64,000 nucleotides of DNA from Pseudomonas sp. FeN3W (GTDB lineage: Bacteria > Pseudomonadota > Gammaproteobacteria > Pseudomonadales > Pseudomonadaceae), in NCBI GenBank assembly GCA_030263805.2, contig CP136010.1:2681001-2745000 (forward strand). Reading direction: 5' to 3'. Below are positions 51,266-60,003 of this stretch, piece after piece; within the stretch, counting starts at the first letter, position 1; each line of letters begins with the position of its first letter. The translations under genes were made by a program, and so were the position numbers. Under the pieces are notes generated by a model, which saw only the letters and a program-made list of their open reading frames with translations, searched no databases and was not told where the DNA came from.

Positions 51266-52702
51266 ATGAGCATGAACCTGATCACCCTGCTCTATCTGGT
51301 CGCCTCGGTGTGCTTCATCCAGGCACTGAAGGGCCTGTCCCACCCCACCACCTCACGTCGCGGCAACCTGTTCGGCATGATTGGCATGGGCCTGGCCGTA
51401 CTGACCACGGTCGGCCTGATCTTCAAGCTCGGCAGCGAGCTGGCCACCGCCGGCATCGGCTACGTGATCGTCGGCCTGCTGATCGGCGGCAGCGTCGGCA
51501 CCGTCATGGCCAAGCGCGTCGAGATGACCAAGATGCCCGAGCTGGTCGCCTTCATGCACAGCATGATCGGCCTGGCCGCGGTATTCATCGCCATCGCCGC
51601 GGTGGTCGAGCCGCAGTCGCTGGGCATCGTCGAACAGATCGGCTACGCGATTCCGGTGGGTAACCGCCTGGAGCTGTTTCTCGGCGCGGCCATCGGTGCC
51701 ATCACCTTCTCCGGTTCGGTGATCGCCTTCGGCAAGCTCTCGGGCAAGTACAAGTTCCGCCTGTTTCAGGGTGCCCCGGTGGTATTCAAGGGCCAGCACA
51801 TGGTCAACCTGGCCGTGGGCCTGGCGATCGTCGGCCTGGGCCTGGTCTACACCTTCACCGGCAACCTGACCGCCTTCGCCATCCTGGTGGCGCTGGCGTT
51901 CGTCATCGGCGTGCTGATCATCATCCCCATTGGCGGCGCGGACATGCCGGTGGTGGTGTCGATGCTCAACTCGTATTCGGGCTGGGCGGCCGCCGGTATC
52001 GGCTTCTCGCTGAACAACTCGATGCTGATCATCGCCGGCTCACTCGTGGGCTCGAGCGGCGCGATCCTCTCGTACATCATGTGCAAGGCGATGAACCGCT
52101 CGTTCTTCAACGTGATCCTCGGCGGCTTCGGGGCCGACGCCGATGCCGGCGGCCCGGCGGGCGCCCAGCTGGAGCGCAACGTGAAGTCCGGTTCGGCCGA
52201 CGACGCCGCCTTCCTGCTGACCAACGCCGACACCGTGATCATCGTTCCCGGCTACGGCCTGGCGGTGGCCCGCGCGCAGCACGCGCTGATGGAGCTGGCC
52301 GAGAAGCTGACGCACATGGGCGTGACCGTGAAGTACGCGATCCACCCGGTCGCCGGCCGCATGCCGGGGCACATGAACGTGCTGCTGGCCGAAGCCGAGG
52401 TGCCCTACGAGCAGGTCTTCGAGATGGAGGACATCAACTCCGAGTTCGGCCAGGCCGACGTGGTGCTGGTACTTGGCGCCAACGACGTGGTCAACCCGGC
52501 GGCGAAGAACGATCCAAAGTCGCCCATCGCCGGCATGCCGATCCTCGAGGCGTACAAGGCCAAGACAGTCATCGTCAACAAGCGCTCCATGGCCAGCGGC
52601 TATGCCGGTCTGGACAACGAACTGTTCTACATGGACAAGACGATGATGGTCTTCGGCGACGCCAAGAAGGTGGTCGAGGATATGGTCAAGGCCGTGGAGT
52701 GA
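51266..52702 (+). CDS. pntB: NAD(P) transhydrogenase subunit beta
   Basis: A 478-residue protein: about eight membrane helices in the first 280 residues, then the NADP(H)-binding domain III with IVPGYGLAVARAQHALMEL, GVTVKYAIHPVAGRMPGHMN (in part) and KRSMASGYAGLDNELF. It forms the proton channel with PntAB and binds NADP(H). Third gene of the operon, followed by a strong terminator. Confidence 0.96.
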   Translation: MSMNLITLLYLVASVCFIQALKGLSHPTTSRRGNLFGMIGMGLAVLTTVGLIFKLGSELATAGIGYVIVGLLIGGSVGTVMAKRVEMTKMPELVAFMHSMIGLAAVFIAIAAVVEPQSLGIVEQIGYAIPVGNRLELFLGAAIGAITFSGSVIAFGKLSGKYKFRLFQGAPVVFKGQHMVNLAVGLAIVGLGLVYTFTGNLTAFAILVALAFVIGVLIIIPIGGADMPVVVSMLNSYSGWAAAGIGFSLNNSMLIIAGSLVGSSGAILSYIMCKAMNRSFFNVILGGFGADADAGGPAGAQLERNVKSGSADDAAFLLTNADTVIIVPGYGLAVARAQHALMELAEKLTHMGVTVKYAIHPVAGRMPGHMNVLLAEAEVPYEQVFEMEDINSEFGQADVVLVLGANDVVNPAAKNDPKSPIAGMPILEAYKAKTVIVNKRSMASGYAGLDNELFYMDKTMMVFGDAKKVVEDMVKAVE

Positions 52703-52720
52703 TCGCCTCGCGCTGAAACG

Positions 52721-52755
52721 AAAAACCCCTCCCGGCCAAACCGCGAGGGGTTTTT
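52721..52755. terminator. Rho-independent terminator after pntB
   Basis: AAAAACCCCTC and its complement GAGGGGTTTTT form an 11-bp stem with a 13-base loop, followed by a T-run on the plus strand; the symmetric A-run makes it work for the convergent mdaB gene (stop at 52772) as well. Confidence 0.9.
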
Positions 52756-52771
52756 CTTTGCCTGTCGAAGG

Positions 52772-53362
52772 TCAGACGCTGAAGCCGAACACCTCGCCCA
52801 GGTGCCGCCGATAGCGTTCGACATCCGCCTCGATCTGCGGCCGCTTCATCACATCGACGCAGAGGAAGGTCGGCAGGCCCTGCAGGCCGAGAAACTCGTG
52901 GGCCTTGTGAAACGGCAGGTAGACGGCATCCACGCCTTTGCCGGCGAAGAAATCGCTGGGGTCGTCGAAGGCCTGCTGTGGCGCGTTCCAAGTGGCGGAA
53001 ATCATGTAGCGTTTGCCCTGCAGCAGACCACCGCTACCGTACTTCTGCGACGCGTCCGAGCGGGTGCGGCCGTCGTTGGCGTAGAGGCTGCCGTGGCCGG
53101 CGGTGAACACCTCGTCCAGGTATTTCTTCACCGTCCAGGGTGCGCCCATCCACCAGCCGGGCATCTGATAGATCAGCGCATCCGCCCAGAGAATCTTCTC
53201 GACTTCCTGCTGCACGTCGTAGCCGGCGTCGATCTCGGTGGTGCGGACCTCGAAGCCGGCCGCAGTCAGGGTTTCGATGGCTGCCTGATGCAGCGTGGCG
53301 TTGTACTGGCCGGCCGAGTGGGCGAAGGCCTTGCCGCCGTTGAGTAGCAGAATCTTCTTCAT
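52772..53362 (-). CDS. mdaB: NADPH quinone reductase, MdaB-like flavoprotein
   Basis: A 196-residue flavodoxin-fold enzyme. The N-terminal phosphate-binding region MKKILLLNGGKAFAHSAGQYN and the QMPGWWMGAPWTVKKYLDEVFTAGHG block (in part) are typical of MdaB. It reduces quinones by two electrons with NADPH and protects against oxidative stress. It is a single gene, convergent with pntB. The adjacency to a NADPH-making enzyme may be only chance. Confidence 0.9.
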   Translation of the reverse strand: MKKILLLNGGKAFAHSAGQYNATLHQAAIETLTAAGFEVRTTEIDAGYDVQQEVEKILWADALIYQMPGWWMGAPWTVKKYLDEVFTAGHGSLYANDGRTRSDASQKYGSGGLLQGKRYMISATWNAPQQAFDDPSDFFAGKGVDAVYLPFHKAHEFLGLQGLPTFLCVDVMKRPQIEADVERYRRHLGEVFGFSV

Positions 53363-53482
53363 GGGAATGCCTCAGCAACAGAATGGCGCGCAGCTTAGCC
53401 ACCCCTGCGCACCGCTCCCAGACCGTAACGGGCAAATGATCTTTGCGCTGCAGTCACGAATCCGCCGCCGATTGGCTTCAAG

Positions 53483-54472
53483 TCAGCCCGCTTTTGCGAC
53501 CGCTGCTGTTTCTGGTCGCGACGCATAGCGCTGCGCCAGTACCGCGCAGACCATCAGCTGAATCTGGTGAAACAGCATCAATGGCAGGATCAGCGTGCCC
53601 AGCGCACCGCCGGCGAACAGCACTTGCGCCATGGGGATGCCGGTGGCCAGGCTCTTCTTCGAGCCGGCGAAGAGAATGGTGATGCGGTCCTCCAGGTCGA
53701 AGCCCAGCCAGCGCGCCGCCAGCCAGGTAATCAGCAGGGCCAGCGCCAGCAGCAGGCAGCAGGCCAGCACCAGCCCCAGCAGCTGCGGCAGCGGCACCTG
53801 CTGCCAGATGCCCTCGACCACCGCATGGCTGAACGCGGTGTAGACCACCAGCAGGATAGAGCTCTGGTCGACGTTCTTTAGCCAGCCCTTGTTGCGCGCC
53901 ACCCAGTCGCCAATCCAGCGCCGCGCGATCTGCCCGGCGATGAACGGCAGCAGCAGCTGCACGACGATCTTGCCGATGGCATCCAGCGTCGAGCCGCCTT
54001 CGCCCTGGGCACCCATCAGCAGCAGTACCAGCAGCGGCGTGAGGAAGATGCCGATCAGGCTGGAAGCCGCCGCGCTGCATACCGCCGCAGGGATGTTGCC
54101 GCGCGCCAGCGAGGTGAAGGCGATGGCCGACTGCACCGTGGCCGGCAAGGCACAGAGGTAGAGCATGCCCAGGTACAGCTCGGCGCCGATCATCGGCGTC
54201 AGCAGCGGGCGCAGCGCCAGGCCGAGCAGCGGGAACAGCACGAAGGTGCAGCTGAACACCAGGAGATGCAGGCGCCAATGGCCCATGCCGGCGAGGATCG
54301 CACTGCCCGAGAGCTTGGCGCCGTGCATGAAGAACAGCAGGCCGATGGCCAGGTTGGTGATCCACTCGAATACCGCCACGCCCTGCCCCCGCGCTGGCAG
54401 CAGCGTGGCGATGGCCACCGCACCGAGCAGGGCCAGAGTGAAGTTGTCCGGTAACAGGCGAGGTCTGGCCAT
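53483..54472 (-). CDS. BASS-family (bile acid:sodium symporter, YfeH-like) transporter
   Basis: A 329-residue membrane protein with about ten helices. Family blocks: WITNLAIGLLFFMHGAKLS, LPATVQSAIAFTSLARGNIPAAVCSAAASSLIGIFLTP (here in part), and FAGSKKSLATGIPMAQVLF. The start at 54472 (MARPRLLPDNFTLALLG) follows AGGAG; a longer frame to 54532 is not supported. It probably transports an organic anion. Divergent from the AraC-type gene at 54560, which may control it. Confidence 0.85.
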   Translation of the reverse strand: MARPRLLPDNFTLALLGAVAIATLLPARGQGVAVFEWITNLAIGLLFFMHGAKLSGSAILAGMGHWRLHLLVFSCTFVLFPLLGLALRPLLTPMIGAELYLGMLYLCALPATVQSAIAFTSLARGNIPAAVCSAAASSLIGIFLTPLLVLLLMGAQGEGGSTLDAIGKIVVQLLLPFIAGQIARRWIGDWVARNKGWLKNVDQSSILLVVYTAFSHAVVEGIWQQVPLPQLLGLVLACCLLLALALLITWLAARWLGFDLEDRITILFAGSKKSLATGIPMAQVLFAGGALGTLILPLMLFHQIQLMVCAVLAQRYASRPETAAVAKAG

Positions 54473-54559
54473 GGGCGCTCCTGATTGTGTGGCTTGCGGC
54501 AGGCTGCCAGCGAGTCTACTGTCGCGCTGCATATCCGACTAACGCCATAAGCCAGACAA

Positions 54560-55360
54560 ATGTCGAGAAAAGGACAAAGCAGCCTCGTGCAACGCAGCAT
54601 CCCAGTCATGGATGCACTGCCGCGCCCGCTCTTCGCCCGCAGCGAATCCCTGGCTGAACGAACCACCACGCCACGCCACAGCCATCCCTGGGCACAACTG
54701 TCCTACGCCATCAGCGGCGTGCTGCGCGTGCATACCGAGCGCGGGCGCTTTCTCGCTCCGCCGCAGCGCGCCATCCTGATTCCGCCGGGCCTGCTGCACG
54801 AGGTGATCAGCTCACCGCAGACCGAGATGCGCAGCCTGTACATCGACCAGCGTGCGGTGCCCTGGGCGCCTGCGCATTGCCAGGTGCTGGCCGTGAGCCC
54901 GTTGCTGCGCGAGTTGATCCGCGCCTTTGGTGCGCTGCCGGTGGACTATGACGAACAGGGCGCCGACGGCCGTCTGGCTGCCGTTATCCTTGACCAGCTG
55001 CGCGCCGCCCCGGACCTCGGCTATTCTCTGCCCTGGCCCGACGAGGTACGTCTGCACGGCATCTGCGAGGCACTGTATGAACAGCCGGACCTGTCCCTCA
55101 GCCTGGCGCAGTGGAGCGAGCAACTGCACATCTCGGAGAAAACCCTGACCCGCCAATTCCAGCGCGACACCGGCCTCAGCTTCCGCGCCTGGCGCCAGCG
55201 TCTGCGCCTGCTCAGCGCCCTGCCGCTACTGGAACAGGGCTAGCCAGTAACCGACGTCGCGCTGGCTTGCGGCTATGACTCCACCTCGGCGTTCATCGCC
55301 GCATTCGGCCAACAGTTCGGCACCACGCCGGGCGCGCTGGCGCGCACACGGGACCGATAA
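54560..55360 (+). pseudogene. AraC-family regulator interrupted by an amber codon
   Basis: An AraC-type regulator with an N-terminal cupin-like domain (TTPRHSHPWAQLSYAISGVL) and the first helix-turn-helix (LSLAQWSEQLHISEKTLTRQFQRD). The frame ends at TAG at 55241-55243 after 227 residues, but the next 38 codons continue in frame with PVTDVALACGYDSTSAFIAAF, the second helix-turn-helix of the family, to a TAA at 55358-55360. The expected codon before it is CAG, so a single C-to-T change would explain it. The product probably cannot bind DNA well unless the stop is read through. It faces the BASS transporter gene with an 87-bp gap. Confidence 0.8.
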
Positions 55361-55525
55361 GCAGCGCAGCGAAAACAGTTGGCGTATTCACGACCCATAC
55401 AGTTTCATCCATTCTGGAACTGCACCGGCACAATCGAGAATTCCTGTGGCTGTTGCACTTGTCTGACGCGCGCGATCCTGTTCTCCCATAACCCGCACCC
55501 GGACACACCGGGAAGGAGCCGCAGC

Positions 55526-55726
55526 ATGGACCGCACGCTGTCTCGTCCGTACGGCGCCACCGGCGCCCGCCGCAACTGGCTACAGTTGCTGCAAGTGTTG
55601 CAGCGCTGGCAACGCAACTACCGTACCCGTCAGCAGCTGGCGCAGCTCGACGACCGCCAGCTGGCCGATGTCGGCATCAGCCACAGCGAACGTGCTAGCG
55701 AACTGGACAAGCCGTTCTGGCGCTGA
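55526..55726 (+). CDS. DUF1127 domain protein
   Basis: A 66-residue basic protein with the DUF1127 pattern near the C-terminus: RTRQQLAQLDDRQLADVGISHSE (in part). The start at 55526 is supported by GGAAGGA upstream. Small DUF1127 proteins often bind RNA and influence metabolism; nothing more can be said here. Confidence 0.8.
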   Translation: MDRTLSRPYGATGARRNWLQLLQVLQRWQRNYRTRQQLAQLDDRQLADVGISHSERASELDKPFWR

Positions 55727-55842
55727 GGCAACCCGAGCGTTCCCGCCTGCCGCCACCCCCCGCCTAGGCTGCTCGGACGGCAGTGACAGCGGGAACGCAA
55801 CGCCCATGGCACGGTCTAGAGCCTCACCACTGGAGATCTGCC

Positions 55843-56160
55843 ATGTCCCGAATCCTGCTCCCTCTCTTCGCTGCCGGCTTGCTGCTGAGCGGCGGCGCCT
55901 CCGCGGCCAGCTTCACCGCCACCACCGACATGGTGGTCGGCGGCCTGATCAACACCGTCGATGCCACCTCGGACCTGACCTCGTCGCTTCGCGACGACAA
56001 ACTGGTGCTCGATGCCCGCGACGATGCGGCGCGTTTCGTTGCCAGCCAGGGCGATCTGCGCGGCGCCCATCTCGAAGCGGCACTACGCCACATTCGTAGC
56101 CAGCAGCCAGAACTGGGCGCCAGCGATCTACAACTGGCTCAGGCGATCCTGGCGCTCTGA
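55843..56160 (+). CDS. DUF2388 protein, copy 1
   Basis: A 105-residue exported protein: a signal peptide of about 21 residues ends at GGASA. The mature part has the family core LVLDARDDAARFVAS, GDLRGAHLEAALRHIR and ASDLQLAQAILAL. The function of DUF2388 is not known. First of three tandem paralogues followed by the DUF4105 gene. The start at 55843 lies 9 bp after GGAGA. Confidence 0.85.
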   Translation: MSRILLPLFAAGLLLSGGASAASFTATTDMVVGGLINTVDATSDLTSSLRDDKLVLDARDDAARFVASQGDLRGAHLEAALRHIRSQQPELGASDLQLAQAILAL

Positions 56161-56270
56161 TGCATGCAGCAGCATAAGCGCTGCTGCAACCTGCGGAAGC
56201 AACCGAGCGCTGGCTCTGCAGCCGGCGTTTCGCTAGCCTTGGCGCCGTTTTTCCCGGCAACAGGTTCCGC

Positions 56271-56567
56271 ATGCGTTCGTATTCAATCGTTCTCTTATTT
56301 CTCGGCCTCACCGCTGGCACCGCCCAGGCTTTCGATGTCACCACTGCCGGTGTCGTACAGAGCAGCTATGTCAGCAGCCAGCTGACCAGCGCCCCTTTCG
56401 ACAACAAGCTGATCGCCGAGGCCCGCGAAGACGCCGCCGGCTTCGTCGCCAGCGATGGGCAGCTCACCGCGGTCCGCCTGCAGGCGGCCATGGCGCATCT
56501 GCGCCAGGAGCATCCGGAGCTTGCCGCCAGCGACCTGGAACTGGCCGAAGCGATCCTCGTCCAATAA
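56271..56567 (+). CDS. DUF2388 protein, copy 2
   Basis: A 98-residue exported protein with signal peptide up to about GTAQA. Core: LIAEAREDAAGFVAS, GQLTAVRLQAAMAHLRQ, ASDLELAEAILVQ. About half identical in the core to copies 1 and 3. It is 110 bp after copy 1 and 43 bp before copy 3. Confidence 0.83.
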   Translation: MRSYSIVLLFLGLTAGTAQAFDVTTAGVVQSSYVSSQLTSAPFDNKLIAEAREDAAGFVASDGQLTAVRLQAAMAHLRQEHPELAASDLELAEAILVQ

Positions 56568-56610
56568 CCGCACCGGCCTGCCGGTGACCAGACCCGTGAG
56601 AGATTCATCG

Positions 56611-56931
56611 ATGAACAAGCTATTGCTCGCCGCCCCGTTGGCGCTGGCCGTCGCCGTAGGCACTGCCCAGGCGCAGACCCTCGTCGCCACCAGCAACATC
56701 GTCGTGCGTGCCCTGGACCGCAGCATCAATTTCACCTCCGACGTGACCAGCCGCATCAGTGACATGAAGGTCGTCGTCGAAGCGCGTGAAGACGCCGCCA
56801 GCTTCGTCGCCAGCGCCGGCGAGATTCGCGGTGCGCATCTGGAAGCCGCGATAGGCACCCTGCGCAGCGAACTCCCGGCAGCGCGCAATGCCAGCGACCT
56901 GGAACTGGCCGAAGCCATCCTCGCGCTGTGA
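56611..56931 (+). CDS. DUF2388 protein, copy 3
   Basis: A 106-residue exported protein with signal peptide up to about GTAQA. Core: VVVEAREDAASFVAS, GEIRGAHLEAAIGTLR, ASDLELAEAILAL. The stop overlaps the start of the DUF4105 gene (GTGA at 56928-56931), which shows translational coupling and suggests a shared function. Confidence 0.85.
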   Translation: MNKLLLAAPLALAVAVGTAQAQTLVATSNIVVRALDRSINFTSDVTSRISDMKVVVEAREDAASFVASAGEIRGAHLEAAIGTLRSELPAARNASDLELAEAILAL

Positions 56932-58880
56932 CACGCCTCGGCGCCTGGCTGCTGGCGAGCTGCCTGAGCCTGGCCAGCATCGCGGCTCATGCCGAACTGC
57001 GCCTGGTTCTAGATTCACGCACGCTGGATGCCGAGCAACGCGCGGCCAGCCAGGCGCTGCTGGACGAAGCCATGGCCGCACTGCCCCCGCGCCTGGTGCA
57101 GAGCCTTGATCGCGAGGTCCGCGTGCAATGGCGTGACAACCTGCCGGAACAGGCCTATGGCCGCGCCGGCGGCAAACGCCTGGAACTCAACCGCCGCTTG
57201 CTGCCGGCACTGACCGACGGCAGCGCTGCCGAGGAGAAAACCCATCGTCCCCACGGCACGGTGCGCCGCGAGCTGCTCGCCACCGTCATTCACGAAGTGG
57301 CGCATCTCTACGATCGCGCGCGCCTGTGGTCGCCCAATCAGCACCTGTTGCAGGGCCAGTGCCGTCAACGCGCCAGCAATCTCGGGCAGGTCGGCCTGCC
57401 GGACGACTGCCGCGGCCAGACCGACCGCCGCTTCACCCTCAGCGATGACCCGCGCCTGCTCGATCTGGCCGGCTGGCCGCAGCGGGTCGGCAAGCGCGGC
57501 CTGCGTGAACAGGACAACGCACAGCTGGCGCGCAGTCCCGACCCGTACGAGCTGACCAGCCCGCTGGAATTCGTCGCGGTCAATCTCGAATACTTCCTGC
57601 TCGACCCCAGCTACGCCTGCCGGCGCCCATCCCTGCACCGCTACTTCAACGAACACTTCGGCTGGGTGCCGGAACCCGCCGATTGCGCACCGGGCTACCC
57701 CTTCCTCAATGCCGGCCGCGAGTTCGGCCGCACGCCCCTACTGAGCCTCGACCCTGCGCGTGTCTACGAGGTCGACTACCTGTTCGCCGAAGCCAACGAT
57801 GCCTGGGTCAGCCGCTGGGGCCATAGCATGCTGCGCCTGGTGATCTGCGCACCAGGCCGCGAGCCCGGACCCGATTGTCGACTGGATCTGGACCACCACC
57901 TGGTGTTGTCCTTCCGCGCCTTCGTCGACGATGTGCAGCTGTCCAGCTGGGACGGCCTCACCGGCGTCTATCCTTCGCGGCTGTTCATACTGCCGCTGGG
58001 TCAGGTGATCGACGAATACACCAAGGTGGAGCTGCGCGGGCTGGCCTCGGTGCCCTTGAAACTACATCCCGAAGAAGTTCGCCAGTTGGTCGAGCGCAGC
58101 GCCGAACTGCACTGGAGCTACGACGGCGACTACTACTTCCTGTCCAACAACTGCGCGGTGGAAACCCTGAAACTGCTGCGCAGCGGCACGGCGCGCAGCG
58201 ACCTGGTCGCACTGGACAGCATCATGCCCAACGGACTGCTGGAGGTGCTGATCCACCGCGGCCTGGCCGATGCCAACGTGCTCGACGATCCTCGTGAAGC
58301 GCTGCGCCTGGGCTATCGCTTCGACTCCTACCGCGACCGCTACCAGGCCATGTTCGCGATCCTCAAGGAGCGCCTCGGTCTGCCGCAGGACAGCGTCGAA
58401 CAGTGGCTGGAACTCGACGCCGTCGAGCGCCAGCCGTGGATCGACCGCGCCGATCTGCGTGCCGCTGCCGCCCTGTTGCTGGTCGAACAGGCCGCCCTGC
58501 GCCGCCAGTTGCTCCTCGCCCAGGACGAACTGAAGAACCGCTACCTCGGCGGCCGCGGGCGCGACGCCACCCTGAACAAAGCCGACGGCGCCCTGCAGGA
58601 AATCCTGGCCAACAGCGGCTACCTCAGCCGCCCCGCCGAACTGCTCGACGGCCACGGCTACGGCCTGCCACAACCTAGCGAATGGACTCGCCTCGAACGC
58701 GAAAGCGAACAACGGCAACTACGCCTGAATCAGCTGAGCGAAGAACTGGACCAGGAAGTCCGGCTGCTGCTGGGCGATGAACGACGGGCGGAACTCGAAG
58801 CGATCGAAGTGAACCTGGCCCAGATCGGCGAGCATCTGCGTGGGTTGCACAAGGCGGGGGGTGGGTTGGAGTTGCCTTAA
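56928..58880 (+). CDS. Exported DUF4105 protein with HExxH motif
   Basis: A 650-residue envelope protein. A signal peptide ends near ASIAAHA. In the first part, H122-E-V-A-H126 (VIHEVAHLYDRAR) is a zinc-protease-like motif. The DUF4105 domain (about 270-480) has WGHSMLRLV with H299 and NNCAVETLKLL with C409, the histidine-cysteine order of a permuted NlpC/P60-like fold. The C-terminal part (510-650) is helical and coiled. The start is GTG at 56928, overlapping the copy 3 DUF2388 stop. The reaction is unknown; a cell-wall or envelope peptidase is possible. Confidence 0.8.
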   Translation: MTRLGAWLLASCLSLASIAAHAELRLVLDSRTLDAEQRAASQALLDEAMAALPPRLVQSLDREVRVQWRDNLPEQAYGRAGGKRLELNRRLLPALTDGSAAEEKTHRPHGTVRRELLATVIHEVAHLYDRARLWSPNQHLLQGQCRQRASNLGQVGLPDDCRGQTDRRFTLSDDPRLLDLAGWPQRVGKRGLREQDNAQLARSPDPYELTSPLEFVAVNLEYFLLDPSYACRRPSLHRYFNEHFGWVPEPADCAPGYPFLNAGREFGRTPLLSLDPARVYEVDYLFAEANDAWVSRWGHSMLRLVICAPGREPGPDCRLDLDHHLVLSFRAFVDDVQLSSWDGLTGVYPSRLFILPLGQVIDEYTKVELRGLASVPLKLHPEEVRQLVERSAELHWSYDGDYYFLSNNCAVETLKLLRSGTARSDLVALDSIMPNGLLEVLIHRGLADANVLDDPREALRLGYRFDSYRDRYQAMFAILKERLGLPQDSVEQWLELDAVERQPWIDRADLRAAAALLLVEQAALRRQLLLAQDELKNRYLGGRGRDATLNKADGALQEILANSGYLSRPAELLDGHGYGLPQPSEWTRLERESEQRQLRLNQLSEELDQEVRLLLGDERRAELEAIEVNLAQIGEHLRGLHKAGGGLELP

Positions 58881-58946
58881 AGGCTGGTTCCGATAGGCCT
58901 ACCGGGAACTATAGGACGGGATATAGAGGCTCCCAGCCGGCCGCAG

Positions 58947-59993
58947 TCAATCGGCATAACGCACATGGCGATCCATGAGGTTGAGGCGGCCGGTGATGTC
59001 GTAGGCGTTGACGCGAGCCAGGTTCTGCTTCAACTGCGCCTCCCAGGTCTTATCGTCCATATCACGCCAGTAGCGCTCGGGGCGGCCCGTGCGGCGGTCA
59101 TGTGCCGCCGTGGTCGGGTCGTTCGCACGGTGTTTCTCGAACAGCGGGATATCCGGCAGCGGGCGGCCAATGTCCATGTAGTTCTGCAGAAAGTCCCAGG
59201 CAGCGAAGTGCGGCGACATGCTGGAATCCTTGGGCACGATGGGGAAAAGATTGATAGACAGGTCGTGATAGCGATGCACCAGATGCAGTTGATACCAGAT
59301 CAACCCCTGCCTGTCGGGGCCGCTGCTGATATAGGCATCGAACTCATGAAAGGGGTAGGTGAACTCACCGATGGTGCCGCTGCGTTTGTACTCGCCCATA
59401 TTGTCGTAATCGAAGATCGTGACCATGCCAGTGCGGCGGTTGAACTCCCACAGCGGGCCTTTGGAAGGGCGAACGACCCAGTTAGTAAACTTGTTTACGA
59501 CTAGGGAGCCTATGGCCCAACAGGCGAGGGGGGGGCCTAAAAACCACGGTGCTGTTTCTAGTACGACAGCCCAGAGCCCTGATAGGAAACCTGAAGGATT
59601 GTGATAAGCATCTACAGCCCATGCGAAAGGAAGTAGAACCAGAAGAGCACAAAAAACAAATCGCCCTCCCCCCAATAGATAAAACCAGAAGGTTGTGCGC
59701 TTGGAGAATGGGGCATAGCGGATGCGCTCGTGATCGTTGATCTGGTGGTAATCACGTTGCGCGAACTTTTCCTCCTGACGAAGCCCGGCGGCCACGTCCT
59801 GTTGGTACTTCTCATGGGTGCGCAACCCGGCTGGTGTGCTCTGCCGCAGCATGCTGAGAGGCACGATGTCCTCGGTATACCCCCAGGGCAGGCGCGAGTT
59901 GCCAAAGCGGAACAACCAACTGCGTTTGGTCGCTGCTGGCTGGTCGGGAATGCGCGCCGGCTGGTAGGCGCTGGGGCTGTACTGGGCAGCCAT
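58947..59993 (-). CDS. DUF6708 membrane protein, copy 2
   Basis: A 348-residue protein nearly identical to copy 1 upstream. Two hydrophobic segments lie at about 103-128 and 136-165, with a short loop between them. The rest is cytoplasmic, with NRRTGMVTIFDYDN and HRYHDLSINLFPIVPKD. The start at 59993 was chosen by alignment with copy 1 (same length); frames reaching 60023 overlap the end of copy 1. The residues 115-147 differ strongly from copy 1. DUF6708 genes occur next to VasX/BTH_I2691-type type VI effectors, so an immunity role is likely but unproven. Confidence 0.8.
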   Translation of the reverse strand: MAAQYSPSAYQPARIPDQPAATKRSWLFRFGNSRLPWGYTEDIVPLSMLRQSTPAGLRTHEKYQQDVAAGLRQEEKFAQRDYHQINDHERIRYAPFSKRTTFWFYLLGGGRFVFCALLVLLPFAWAVDAYHNPSGFLSGLWAVVLETAPWFLGPPLACWAIGSLVVNKFTNWVVRPSKGPLWEFNRRTGMVTIFDYDNMGEYKRSGTIGEFTYPFHEFDAYISSGPDRQGLIWYQLHLVHRYHDLSINLFPIVPKDSSMSPHFAAWDFLQNYMDIGRPLPDIPLFEKHRANDPTTAAHDRRTGRPERYWRDMDDKTWEAQLKQNLARVNAYDITGRLNLMDRHVRYAD

Positions 59994-60003
59994 GGGCTCA
60001 TCA

